Positions 1 to 8,477 of a stretch of 64,000 nucleotides of DNA are shown piece after piece. The notes below the pieces were generated by a model. The model saw only the letters and a list, made by a program, of their open reading frames with translations, did not search any database and had not been told where the DNA came from. Origin of the DNA: Methanosarcina barkeri str. Wiesmoor (lineage in GTDB: Archaea > Halobacteriota > Methanosarcinia > Methanosarcinales > Methanosarcinaceae). Numbering within the stretch: the first letter of the stretch is position 1; each line of letters starts with the position of its first letter. The stretch lies in NCBI RefSeq assembly GCF_000969985.1, contig NZ_CP009526.1, positions 3,596,001-3,660,000 on the forward strand. The letters run 5' to 3'. Position numbers and translations under genes: made by a program.

Positions 1-2156
1 TAAAAACGCAGAAATCCTTTGTCAGGATGTATAATAAGGATTACATTTACCATGAGGAACATCCTGTCAACTGGTGTCCCCGCTGTGAAACTGCTATTGC
101 TTTTGCAGAAGTCGAGTATGAAACAAGGCAAACAAAGCTTAATTTTGTCCACTTCGACAAGGTAGACATTGCAACAACCAGGCCGGAACTTATGGCAGCC
201 TGTGTTGCAGTTGCAGTAAACCCTGAAGACAAACGTTACAGCCAGTATGTCGGTCAGGAGATTACAGTACCTCTCTTTGGCCAGAAAGTGACTCTGATTG
301 CCGATGAGGATGTTGAGCCTGAATTCGGTACAGGCGCTGTAATGATCTGTACTTTCGGGGATAAGCAGGACGTACGCTGGTGGGTGAAATACGAACTTCC
401 CCTCATAAAAGCCATCGACAAACAGGGCAAGATGACAAAAGCGGCAGGCAAGTATGAAGGCCTGAGCATTGCCGAATGCAGGGAAGCTGTAGTTGCAGAC
501 CTGAAGGCTGCAGGTTTCCTCTATGACCAGAAACCTCTGGAACAGAATGTCGGGCTCTGTTGGCGCTGTGACACCCCGATTGAAATCCTTTCGGAGCCTC
601 AGTGGTTCGTAAAGATCGACAACGATGCAATCCTGAAAGCTGCGGATGAGATCAAATGGTATCCTGAATACATGAAAGTCAGGCTTCAGAACTGGACAGG
701 CACAATGGAATGGGACTGGTGCATTTCCAGACAGAGGATCTTTGCAACTCCAATTCCGATCTGGCACTGCAAGAAGTGCGGGGAAGTAATGGTTGCAGAA
801 GAGAGCTGGCTTCCGATTGACCCTAATGAGGCTGCCCCAAAGAAAGCCTGCGCCTGCGGATCAACTGAATTTGAGCCTGAAACCGATGTGCTGGACACCT
901 GGATGGATTCCTCGATTACGGCATTACATGTTACTGGCTGGGAGAGTGAGCATGACCTCCGCCTGCCTGCGCAGATCCGTCCACAGGGTCATGATATCAT
1001 CAGAACCTGGGCCTTTTACACAATCCTGCGGAGCCTGGCTCTTGAAGGCAAGAGACCATGGGATTCTATAGTGATTAATGGTATGGTGCTCGGGCCTGAC
1101 GGACATAAAATGAGCAAGTCCCTTGGAAACGTTATCTCTCCTGAAGAAGTAACCACAAAGTACAGCGCCGATGCTTTCAGGCAGTGGGGTGCAGTTGGTG
1201 GTTCCACAGGTTCGGATGTAATGTTCCGCTGGAAAGATGTGGTTTCAGCTTCTCGTTTCCTCCAGAAGATGTGGAGTATCTACCGTTTCTCAATGTCTCA
1301 CCTGAAGGGCTTCGGACAGGAAGATGCCGAAAAATTCCAGAAGGACTCTCTCCATATAATTGACAGGTGGCTGCTGAGTAAACTTAATAGGCTTGTAGAC
1401 ACCGCAACAAAGGAGCTTGATGATTACCAGTTTGATTCTACTTTCAAGGCCATACGAGGTTTTGCCTGGGAAGTCCTTGCTGACAACTACCTGGAACTCG
1501 TAAAAGGCAGGCTTTATGGTGATGATCCAGAAGGCAAAAGAGCAGCCCAGTATGTGCTCTACAGGACAACTAAAACTCTCTCGCTTCTGCTTGCACCTTT
1601 TATACCCTTCTTTGCAGAAGAGCTGTACTCCAGACTTAGCGACGAAAGCGTCCATACACAGGCCTGGCCGGCAGTCGATGAAAGTTTAATAAACGAAGAA
1701 GCCGAAGCTGCAGGGGAACTGATTAAAGAGATCACAGGTGAGGTCCGCAGATACAAGTCAGAACTGGGAATGGCACTTAATGCTCCTCTGAAAAAGCTTG
1801 AGATATACAATGCAGATATTGATACAGGGGATATCGCAGGCGCCGCAAACTCGAAAGTTGAGTTGATGGAAGGGGCTCCTTCCTTTGAATATGTGCCAGT
1901 GGAAGTTAAACCCAATATGGGGATTCTGGGCCCCAGATTCAGAAAAGATGCAGGTGCTGTAGTTAAAGCTCTCAAAGCCGAGAGTCCTGCTGCAATTGAA
2001 GCTCAGGCAGCTTCAGGAAAAATAACCGTTAATGTAGACGGCAAACCGATCGAGCTTGAACCCGAAGCCGTAGAGATAAGGAAAGAAGTGATTTCCGGTG
2101 GTAGGGAAGTCGATGTGCTTGAAGTCAGAGGCGCGGTTGTTGTAATCGTAAGGTAA
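1..2156 (+). CDS. valS: valyl-tRNA synthetase, 5'-truncated by window edge
   Basis: Class I aminoacyl-tRNA synthetase that charges tRNA-Val in the cytoplasm. The reading frame is open from the first bases of the window, upstream of the first ATG at 27, so this is the C-terminal ~718 residues of a protein normally near 870; the HIGH motif lies outside. Visible are the zinc-knuckle-like segment [12 protein letters not shown], the CP1 editing domain ([17 protein letters not shown]), a second Cys-rich knuckle (CKKCGEV...ACACGS), the catalytic [18 protein letters not shown] block, and the KMSKS signature at nt 1107-1121. A helical anticodon-binding domain follows. A hairpin terminator overlaps the stop codon. 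Identification is very secure. Confidence 0.97.
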   Translation, partial: KTQKSFVRMYNKDYIYHEEHPVNWCPRCETAIAFAEVEYETRQTKLNFVHFDKVDIATTRPELMAACVAVAVNPEDKRYSQYVGQEITVPLFGQKVTLIADEDVEPEFGTGAVMICTFGDKQDVRWWVKYELPLIKAIDKQGKMTKAAGKYEGLSIAECREAVVADLKAAGFLYDQKPLEQNVGLCWRCDTPIEILSEPQWFVKIDNDAILKAADEIKWYPEYMKVRLQNWTGTMEWDWCISRQRIFATPIPIWHCKKCGEVMVAEESWLPIDPNEAAPKKACACGSTEFEPETDVLDTWMDSSITALHVTGWESEHDLRLPAQIRPQGHDIIRTWAFYTILRSLALEGKRPWDSIVINGMVLGPDGHKMSKSLGNVISPEEVTTKYSADAFRQWGAVGGSTGSDVMFRWKDVVSASRFLQKMWSIYRFSMSHLKGFGQEDAEKFQKDSLHIIDRWLLSKLNRLVDTATKELDDYQFDSTFKAIRGFAWEVLADNYLELVKGRLYGDDPEGKRAAQYVLYRTTKTLSLLLAPFIPFFAEELYSRLSDESVHTQAWPAVDESLINEEAEAAGELIKEITGEVRRYKSELGMALNAPLKKLEIYNADIDTGDIAGAANSKVELMEGAPSFEYVPVEVKPNMGILGPRFRKDAGAVVKALKAESPAAIEAQAASGKITVNVDGKPIELEPEAVEIRKEVISGGREVDVLEVRGAVVVIVR

Positions 2157-2174
2157 GCTTTTGCTTACCTTTTT
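2151..2174 (+). terminator. hairpin terminator of valS
   Basis: A perfect 8-bp stem, aggtaagc (2151-2158) with gcttacct (2163-2170), closes a TTTT loop and runs into a T tract. The left arm overlaps the valS stop codon. Seen directly; the terminator role is inferred from shape and position. Confidence 0.75.
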
Positions 2175-2784
2175 ATGAAAACTTTCGATATTCAGACGAT
2201 GCTTATTTTTCCAGCTTTTTACTAACAGCTGGAGACAGGACAAATTGAAAGCAAAACAAGCTGAAGGGGCAGGGAAGCTGAAAACAGGATATCCTCAGGT
2301 CCGGTCCCCTAAACTCAAACTCCTTTTTTAATTTGAATCTCGGCCTTAATTCTGCATATCGGCTGTTTAAATGATTTTTTAGATTCTTTTTCTCATATAA
2401 TTTAAATATTATTTTCAAGATGCAGGTAGATTCTCAGTGTATGACATTATGAAGAAAATACATAAACTGTTCAGCTTAAATTGAGGTTTCCTATAAAGCC
2501 AGAGTTTCGAATATCGGACATTTAGAATCAACAATAAACTTTAAAAAATTTTTGAATCAATGAAAGTTCTGGCTAACTTCGAGGTGGTGAAATGACTCTA
2601 TAATTTTACGTTGCTATGAAGTTAGTTATTCAGGGGTAAGTATCTGAATTTTACCAGTTCTCACAAAAATAAACAAAATTATTTTTAAAAAGTGAAAAGA
2701 CAAAGACTCCCTTTTTCAATGTGAAACTTTATATACATCTAGGTAATCTGTTTCAGAAATGTATTATTCATACCTGGAGTTTTT
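2175..2784. other. AT-rich spacer valS-dsrE
   Basis: About 600 bp without a convincing gene. Minus-strand frames at 2013-2243 and 2203-2418 look random and lack a ribosome site. The only signals I see are the terminator at its start and the TATA box of the next gene. Confidence 0.6.
2728..2736 (+). promoter_or_regulatory. TATA box of dsrE-like gene
   Basis: The string tttatatac sits about 50 bp before the ATG at 2785, a usual place for an archaeal TATA box given a short leader. A ribosome site (ctggag) lies 6 bp before the ATG. Confidence 0.5.
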
Positions 2785-3153
2785 ATGACAAAAGTCGAAA
2801 AAGCATTATTGCTGCTAAAAAATATGGTTTACGAAAGCACCAGCCCTAAGGAAACTCTCAAGTTTGCGAAGTACTACAGGAATAAGGGTCTCGACGTGCT
2901 GGTTATTCTGTGGGGGCCTATGGGGGTGCTACTTGCAAAGAAAGATAAAACAAGAGGATCGCCCAAGTACGATGACACTGTACAGGAATGTATAGATATG
3001 GGAGTGGAGTTTCGGTGCTGCCAGCTTGCCTCGGATATGATCGGGCTTAAAAAAGAAGAATTGATCCCTGGAATAGAATTCATCTGCTCAAAAGAGGTAG
3101 CCGAACTCTTTCTGAAATATACTGAAGAAAACCAGTTAATCATTACTTTCTAA
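2785..3153 (+). CDS. DsrE/DsrF-like family protein
   Basis: A 122-residue cytoplasmic protein with the alternating beta/alpha pattern of the DsrE-like fold: KALLLLKNM strand-helix, a helix KETLKFAKYYRNKG, strand LDVLVILWGPMGV, and a Cys-containing stretch GVEFRCCQLASDM where family members often carry the sulfur-relay cysteine. It ends at a complete domain with no extension. DsrE-like proteins take part in sulfur relay or bind small ligands; the role here is unknown. It is a single gene with its own TATA box and a good ribosome site. The fold call is by pattern recognition, so confidence in the family is moderate. Confidence 0.7.
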   Translation: MTKVEKALLLLKNMVYESTSPKETLKFAKYYRNKGLDVLVILWGPMGVLLAKKDKTRGSPKYDDTVQECIDMGVEFRCCQLASDMIGLKKEELIPGIEFICSKEVAELFLKYTEENQLIITF

Positions 3154-3488
3154 ACTCCTGGACATTTCAAACTTAAATGATGTGTTTAAGCAATAACAGC
3201 TTTAAGCAATTAAATGTGTTTTATTGTAGCTTTTTCTAAGTCAGATTTTCTTCATTCAAATTCTAGCCTGCCCCCAACCGGTCCTTCTACGAAATATAAA
3301 CTGAAACCGGCCTGTAGAATATGTAATCTACATCTCACTCAATTTTAGCCTTTTTTAAATCCCTTTTGCTCTTTACTTACCCACCCCAGTCTCTTCTCGG
3401 GATTGCAGATGCTCTTTTCGCTGCTCGAATTCTGTCATCCGAGTTCTGTTACCCAAGTTCCATCACCCTAGCTCCATCACCCTATTCA

Positions 3489-3546
3489 CGTCTCGGGAGA
3501 GCGGTGCCCTTTTCGCTCGCTTCGTTTGCTCAAGAGGGCTGAGTTA
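3489..3546. repeat. dispersed palindromic repeat, copy A
   Basis: About 58 bp nearly identical to 59127-59184. The core gcccttttcgctc ... gctcaagagggc can fold into an imperfect hairpin. It lies outside genes in both places. Seen directly by comparing the two sites; function unknown. Confidence 0.8.
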
Positions 3547-3591
3547 GGGGGTAAACAGCGGTAATCTTTACACAGGTGGGTCGATTTAAAA

Positions 3592-3666
3592 ATTGCAGAT
3601 TTCTGCTTTAGTTGCTTGGAAGTCATAGAAAACCAAGGATTTCTTGGGAGAGGACTAATCTGCAAT
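3592..3666. other. nested inverted repeat, possible structured RNA
   Basis: Perfect 9-bp arms attgcagat (3592-3600) and atctgcaat (3658-3666) enclose a second small hairpin ccaag-gattt-cttgg. It could be a structured RNA or a relic of a mobile element end. No promoter or partner gene was identified. Confidence 0.3.
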
Positions 3667-3789
3667 GTTTCGTTTTTCCGGTTTAATGGAACTGTAGTCG
3701 GGTCTGATAATCTTTCTGTAAATTTTATATTTTATATGAATAAGCGTAAAACCCCTAAGTCTTTAGCTTAGGGGATATAAGCGTCAACT

Positions 3790-4190
3790 TCACCCCTGAT
3801 TTCGTATATAATATTCTACCGCCTCTTTACTAACATTTCCGATTGTAGATGCAAAATATCCCTCACTCCATAACATATTTTCACCCCAATAATACTTTTC
3901 CAGATATTCTTTTTGTGTTTTCCATAACCCGTTCGTAGATTCTTGCTTCAATTTTCTGACAATAGATAAAACACTAACTTTTGGTTCACTCTTAATCAAT
4001 AAATGAATATGGTGTCAGTTTCCATTTCAAGGATTTCAAAGTTAGACTCTTTTGAAATGTCAATCATAATCTGTTTGAGTTCTTCGCTAATTGGTTCAAG
4101 TATGACTTTTCGGTATTTGCAAACGAAAATAATGTGTTACATTAACAAAAATTTGCTATGATTCCGTGTTTCATACTTTATATTTACCAA
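3790..4190 (-). pseudogene. IS200-type Y1 transposase TnpA, decayed
   Basis: Read in two frames, the minus strand gives a typical TnpA: YETRNHSKFLLM, then HIIFVCKYRKVILEPI, the HUH metal site HIHLLIKSEP and the C-terminal YWGENMLWSEGYFASTIG with its helix. Lesions seen: the expected ATG before K-Y-E-T reads ATA, a TAA stop at 4137-4139 sits where family members have Tyr-His, and a frameshift near 4011-4015 falls just before the HIH motif. Only the last 69 residues remain as one open frame. Start and family are clear from the motifs; the gene cannot make an active enzyme. Confidence 0.8.
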
Positions 4191-4227
4191 AAAAGTATAT
4201 ATATTGTTAAACCATTTAATACCTTGT

Positions 4228-5340
4228 ATGACGAAAGCGTTCAAATTTAGGCTCTATCCTACAGCTACACAAGCTGTTCAGTTAAATCAGCATATAGGTA
4301 GCTGTAGGTTTGTCTACAATTGGGCACTTGATCAGAAAATTAAAACTTATGAACAGACAGGAAAATCAATTTCCAGATTTGACTTAAACAAAAAGCTTCC
4401 TGTCTTGAAAGCTTCTAATGAATGGTTAGGAGAAGTCAATTCTCAATCATTGCAGGGAATGACTAAGCAGGTTGAGTCTGCCTTCACTCGATTTTTCCGA
4501 GAGAAGAACGGCTTTCCTAAGTTCAAATCTAAGAAAAACCCAATTCAATCTTTTCCTGTACCTCAACACTACTCCGTAGACTTTGAAAAAAACACTGTTA
4601 AGCTCCCTAAAATAGAACCAATTAAAGCAGTTTTTCACAGGAAGTTTGAGGGCGAGCTTAAAACAGCTACTGTTTCAAGGACATGTCAAGGACATTACTA
4701 CATTAGTATCCTTGTTGAAGATGGAAAAGAACTTCCTACAAAACAGAAGTATTCAGAATCTACTACAGTGGGTATAGATGTCGGGATTAAAGATTTTGCT
4801 ATACTTTCCACAGGAGAAAAGATTGAGAATCCTAACTACCTGAAAAACTCTTTGAACAGGTTAAAGGTTCTTCAAAAAAGAGTATCAAGGAAACAGAAAG
4901 GTTCTAAGAACAGGGTAAAAGCCAAACATAGGCTTGCTGTACTACATGACAAAATAACTAATCAGAGGAACGACTTCCAGAACAAACTCTCTTTTAAACT
5001 CATAAGCGAAAACCAAGCAATAGCTCTGGAAACTCTGAATGTTAAAGGAATGGTTAAGAATCATCATTTGGCGCAGGCTATAAGTGATTCCGCATGGAGC
5101 AGTTTTGTAACAAAACTAGAGTATAAAGCTGAATGGTACGGAAAAACCATCCTGAGAATTGGGCAATTTGAACCATCTTCTAAAGTATGTCATGTTTGTG
5201 GATATCATAATTCAAATTTGACATTAAAAGATAGAGAATGGACTTGCCCAGACTGTAAAACAAAACATGATAGAGATATAAATGCCGCTATCAATATCAA
5301 GAAATTTGCTCTCATAGATCAAAATCTAATTGGATTATAA
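4228..5340 (+). CDS. tnpB: TnpB, RNA-guided nuclease of IS200/IS605 element
   Basis: A 370-residue OrfB/TnpB protein, the family ancestral to Cas12. I place the start at the ATG at 4228 (MTKAFKFRLYPT), the usual N-terminus; a longer frame from 4204 has no ribosome site. The RuvC triad appears intact: Asp184 in GIDVG, Glu268 in ALETLNV, and Asp350 in HDRDINAAIN. The zinc finger has CHVCGYHNSN ... CPDC. Length and domain order match active TnpB. Known members use an omega RNA from the element's right end to cut DNA at the donor site, which favours retention of the element. Activity here is inferred from intact residues only. Confidence 0.9.
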   Translation: MTKAFKFRLYPTATQAVQLNQHIGSCRFVYNWALDQKIKTYEQTGKSISRFDLNKKLPVLKASNEWLGEVNSQSLQGMTKQVESAFTRFFREKNGFPKFKSKKNPIQSFPVPQHYSVDFEKNTVKLPKIEPIKAVFHRKFEGELKTATVSRTCQGHYYISILVEDGKELPTKQKYSESTTVGIDVGIKDFAILSTGEKIENPNYLKNSLNRLKVLQKRVSRKQKGSKNRVKAKHRLAVLHDKITNQRNDFQNKLSFKLISENQAIALETLNVKGMVKNHHLAQAISDSAWSSFVTKLEYKAEWYGKTILRIGQFEPSSKVCHVCGYHNSNLTLKDREWTCPDCKTKHDRDINAAINIKKFALIDQNLIGL

Positions 5341-5437
5341 CACCTGCGGAACGCGGGGAAGAGCTTGGGGACTTGCCCTCAATAGAGGGAGGAATGAACC
5401 AAGAAGCCACTCAGTCTTTAGATGAGTGGTAGTTCAC
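5341..5437 (+). ncRNA. probable omega RNA (reRNA) scaffold at the IS right end
   Basis: The stretch directly after the tnpB stop is G-rich and ends in a stable hairpin (5407-5429) and the phrase gtagttcac. In known IS200/IS605 elements this region is transcribed with the tnpB 3' end as the guide scaffold, and the guide is the flanking host sequence just past the right end, here from about 5438. The prediction rests on position and structure. Confidence 0.5.
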
Positions 5438-5762
5438 AAAATTCCATACGCGTTTTTTTGATGTAGTTTAAACCGACAGATCTTTTTATATGTAATTTAT
5501 TTTTTAAACTGTTCAGGGCTAATGGAAAATATCACATTGAGGAATGAATTATATGTTAATATGCACATATTAGAATAAAAATATAAAAACGCAAATCAAA
5601 CAAGAGAGCGTTTGTGCACATAATTAGGGTAAAAATGGATTTTTATATAAATATACAACTTTAATATACGACTTTAAAATGGTTATTTGATATTGAATAT
5701 TTCAGCCCTTCAGTCAATTAATTTTTGAGAATAAAAATAAAACAATTTTAGCAGGTGATTTC
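5438..5762. other. spacer upstream of hmgA with TATA box
   Basis: Very AT-rich, with no gene. A TATA box tttatataaata lies at 5642-5653, about 110 bp before the hmgA start, suggesting a leader of roughly 80 bases. An RBS-like aggtga precedes the ATG by 5 bp. Confidence 0.5.
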
Positions 5763-7019
5763 ATGTTTTTACAGGATTATGAATTAAGTGAGGAAGAAAA
5801 AGTTCTTTTACAAAAAATTTTGGATGGCGATGTAGCTCTCCGCAAGATTGAGGAATTTGCAGACCCTGAAACTTCAGTAAAACTCAGACGGCTGGCAATA
5901 CAGGAATTTGCAAAACTTGAATTTGAACATATCCAAAATTTTTCCCTTGATGTTGAAGCCGCATCGAAAAGGAATATTGAAAACATGATAGGGGCAGTTC
6001 AGATTCCCCTTGGAATTGCCGGGCTTCTTAAGGTAAACGGAGAATATGCGAATTCTGAATACTACATCCCACTTGCTACGACTGAAGGAGCTCTTGTTGC
6101 CGGTGTAAATCGCGGCTGTTCGGTTATCACGAAATCAGGAGGAGCAAACGTCAGAGTCTTTGAGGATGAGATGACAAGAGCGCCTGTTTTTAAGCTGGAA
6201 AGTCTTAGCAGAGCTAAAGAATTTTATGAATGGGTAAAATGTCCTGAGATTTTTGAAAAGATGAAAGTCGTTGCTGAAAAAACTACACGCTTTGGAAAAC
6301 TGCTTTCTGTAAGACCCTTCGTAACCGGCACATACGTATACCTCAGGTTCTCGTATGATACAAAAGATGCTATGGGCATGAACATGGTGACTATAGCTAC
6401 TGATGCCGTGATGCACCTCATACAAGACGAGTTCGGAGCGCATCCTGTTACCCTTTCAGGAAACATGTGTATCGACAAAAAACCGGCTTCAATAAGCACA
6501 ATTCTTGGAAGAGGAAAAACGGTTGTAGCCGAAGTTACGATTCCAAAGGAAATTGTAAAGGAGACCCTGAAATGTACGCCCGAATCTATGTTTGAGGTAA
6601 ATTATAGCAAAAACCTGCTGGGTTCAGCAAGAGCAGGAGCACTTGGTTTCAATGCACATGCTGCAAACATTATTGCTGCGATCTACTTGGCCTGCGGGCA
6701 GGATGCCGCTCACGTTGTTGAAGGGAGCACTGCAATTACAAGCATGGAGCTTACAAAATATGAAGAAATTCAATGTTCTGTTACTCTGCCTTCCCTGCCT
6801 GTAGGAACCGTTGGGGGAGGCTCTGGCCTTGGAACCCAGAGAGATTGCCTGAATATTCTCGGCGTTGCAGGCGCAGGTGACGTTCCCGGAATAAACTCTA
6901 AGAAATTTGCAGAAATCGTAGCTTCTGCCGTGCTTGCAGGAGAAGTTAACCTTATAGGAGCCCAGGCTGCAGGACATCTTGCCCGTGCTCATGCTCAGTT
7001 AGGCCGTGGAAAGTTCTAA
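5763..7019 (+). CDS. hmgA: 3-hydroxy-3-methylglutaryl-CoA reductase
   Basis: Reduces HMG-CoA to mevalonate with NADPH, the committed step toward archaeal isoprenoid membrane lipids. The 418 residues match archaeal class I enzymes. Catalytic residues are in place: Glu108 in TTEGALVAG, Lys240 in CIDKKPAS, Asp314 in GQDAAHVVEGS and His410 in HLARAHAQ. The ENMIGAVQIPLGIAG block (residues 73-87) and DAMGMNM (202-208) are the HMG-CoA and cofactor binding signatures. No membrane anchor, as expected in archaea. It stands alone between the IS element and the archaellum cluster, with its own promoter. Confidence 0.97.
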   Translation: MFLQDYELSEEEKVLLQKILDGDVALRKIEEFADPETSVKLRRLAIQEFAKLEFEHIQNFSLDVEAASKRNIENMIGAVQIPLGIAGLLKVNGEYANSEYYIPLATTEGALVAGVNRGCSVITKSGGANVRVFEDEMTRAPVFKLESLSRAKEFYEWVKCPEIFEKMKVVAEKTTRFGKLLSVRPFVTGTYVYLRFSYDTKDAMGMNMVTIATDAVMHLIQDEFGAHPVTLSGNMCIDKKPASISTILGRGKTVVAEVTIPKEIVKETLKCTPESMFEVNYSKNLLGSARAGALGFNAHAANIIAAIYLACGQDAAHVVEGSTAITSMELTKYEEIQCSVTLPSLPVGTVGGGSGLGTQRDCLNILGVAGAGDVPGINSKKFAEIVASAVLAGEVNLIGAQAAGHLARAHAQLGRGKF

Positions 7020-7468
7020 CGCAACTGTTGAGCCGCAACCGTTGCGCCGGTTGATCACGCGATAGGGTTTGGGGATAAGATCCTCAAACTTAAACGGTGC
7101 CTCTTTTTCGATCAAACCTTTTTTGAAAAAGGTTACAGGGAAGCAGTTTTTTTAAAAGGATTGCAGGGAAGCAGTTTTTTTAAAAGGCTTATAGGAAAAC
7201 TTCAGGGGAAACGTTGTGGAAAACACGGAGATTACGAGGATCAGATCTTCCGGGTAAAACATGATCCAATAAAAATTCTTACCATTATTGGCAAACTCCA
7301 ACTTCCTGATCGATAAGATAATCTTTTATGAGCGAGAATAAATTAATCATTGACTCTTCTTCCTATTTTTTGTGGTGAAGAAAAAGGATACAGAGTCAAT
7401 CCTAATTTACAGAACTTTCGGGTATATTGCCATTGATTTACTGAAATTTTGATTTTTCTCAGAACAGT

Positions 7469-7516
7469 TTCAAATTTGGGCGTAACTTCAAATTTGGGAA
7501 TAGTTCCCAAATCTGT
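7469..7516. promoter_or_regulatory. operator-like direct and inverted repeats upstream of flaB
   Basis: The phrase ttcaaatttggg occurs at 7469-7480 and again at 7487-7498, 18 bp apart. The second copy forms a near-perfect hairpin with gttcccaaatct. The array lies about 240 bp before the flaB TATA box. It could be a regulator site or the decayed end of the upstream transcript. Confidence 0.35.
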
Positions 7517-7751
7517 AGACAGCTTTTCTATAATTCTTTAATTAATATATCTTCATTTGCACTCTTTTTTAATTTTTGAGAAAAGTTAATAAATCAGAAG
7601 ATGTTAGTATCTATTGGAAATTTGTGGGTATGTGTATGGGGGTAATTAATAGGGAATCATGTAGATCAGCTCCTGAATATCTCGTTTCCCATCAAAAAAC
7701 TCTGTCTAATTTGAGAAGTATATATGCTGAGAACATGACCCTTTAATTTCT

Positions 7752-7760
7752 CTATATACT
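7752..7760 (+). promoter_or_regulatory. TATA box of flaB
   Basis: ctatatact lies about 40 bp before the ATG at 7794, leaving a short leader that carries the strong ribosome site ggagtga 8 bp before the start. Confidence 0.6.
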
Positions 7761-7793
7761 TTCATTCAAAAATAATAGTTGGAGTGAATCAGA

Positions 7794-8399
7794 ATGAAAG
7801 GAATTTTTAGCATTTTTAGAAAAGACGATAAAGCCTTCACAGGGCTCGAATCAGCAATTGTGCTGACCGCTTTTGTAGTTGTGGCAGCAGTGTTTTCTTA
7901 TGTGGTGCTCGGGGCAGGATTTACAACTTCTGATACTGCCAAGAAGACTATCGATGAGGGTGTAAAACAAACTACTTCTTCCGTTGAACTTGCAGGTGAT
8001 GTGATCGCAAAAGAAAGTACTACTACAGCCAATACTGTAGATACACTACTTGTCACCCTTCAGCTTACAGCAGGGCAATCTCCTGTGGATATAGGAGCTA
8101 ATAGTGATGCTGGGATGCTGGTGGTATCGTATGCTGACAGTTCTATATATAGCCCAGAAGTGGCATGGTCTCAGTCATTTGTAGGAAATAACGATGGCGA
8201 TACGGTTCTAGAACAGCATGAGAAAGTGCAATTATCTATCACTGTACCTAATGAAGACTCAGAAATAGCATTGCTTGCAACTGAAGGTGGAGCGGAAAAC
8301 GTCGAATTCAGGCTTGAAATAAAACCAAAGATAGGTGCAATTGTTCCAATAACAAGAATAACTCCGGCACAGATCGATCCAGTTATGGTTCTGAAGTAA
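7794..8399 (+). CDS. flaB: archaellin (archaellum filament protein)
   Basis: Structural subunit of the archaellum filament, 201 residues. The class III signal peptide is clear: a positively charged leader (MKGIFSIFRKDDK) followed by AFTGLESAIVLTAFVVVAAV, the hydrophobic helix that packs in the filament core. The prepilin-type peptidase FlaK would cut close to residue 15. The rest is a Ser/Thr/Val-rich beta domain. Only one archaellin gene is present here, while many methanogens carry two or three in tandem. A hairpin just after the stop probably lowers read-through into the downstream motor genes, giving excess filament protein. Confidence 0.95.
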   Translation: MKGIFSIFRKDDKAFTGLESAIVLTAFVVVAAVFSYVVLGAGFTTSDTAKKTIDEGVKQTTSSVELAGDVIAKESTTTANTVDTLLVTLQLTAGQSPVDIGANSDAGMLVVSYADSSIYSPEVAWSQSFVGNNDGDTVLEQHEKVQLSITVPNEDSEIALLATEGGAENVEFRLEIKPKIGAIVPITRITPAQIDPVMVLK

Positions 8400-8410
8400 T
8401 AATGGATTTT

Positions 8411-8434
8411 AGGGGGGGTACTTCCCCTTCTTTT
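8411..8434 (+). terminator. partial terminator between flaB and motor genes
   Basis: A G-run (8412-8418) pairs with ttcccctt (8422-8429) across a short loop, followed by cttttat. Its position right after flaB fits attenuation of the operon. Confidence 0.6.
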
Positions 8435-8477
8435 ATGTAAGGATGAAAAAGTTTCATTTTTTGTTCAGGTGGTTAAT

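Larger units (their letters stand above)
3154..3740. other. spacer dsrE-IS element
   Basis: No gene supported. It holds a dispersed palindromic repeat (3489-3546, second copy at 59127-59184) and a nested inverted repeat at 3592-3666. Runs of similar short phrases (cccaagttccatcaccc, tagctccatcaccc) before the dispersed repeat look like decayed tandem units. Confidence 0.6.
3741..5437. mobile_element. IS200/IS605-family element (tnpA decayed, tnpB intact)
   Basis: Divergent tnpA (minus) and tnpB (plus) lie between subterminal hairpins: left CCCCTAAG/CTTAGGGG (3752-3759 with 3767-3774), right CCACTCA/TGAGTGG (5407-5413 with 5423-5429). Both hairpins share the loop phrase gtcttta. This is the layout of IS605-group elements, which move as single-stranded DNA and leave no terminal inverted repeats. 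The exact ends are estimates. With its TnpA broken, the copy could move only if transposase is supplied in trans. Confidence 0.8.
7020..7793. other. spacer hmgA-flaB with hairpins and repeats
   Basis: No gene seen. It contains a hairpin (7115-7134, aacctttttt/aaaaaggtt), a 28-bp direct repeat (from 7136 and 7164, cagggaagcagttttttt), an inverted repeat attgactc/gagtcaat (7349-7356 with 7393-7400), an operator-like array at 7469-7516 and the flaB TATA box. Confidence 0.6.

Noticed and set aside
2013-2418. Minus-strand frames after valS
   Set aside because: They overlap the valS end and terminator and have no coding character.
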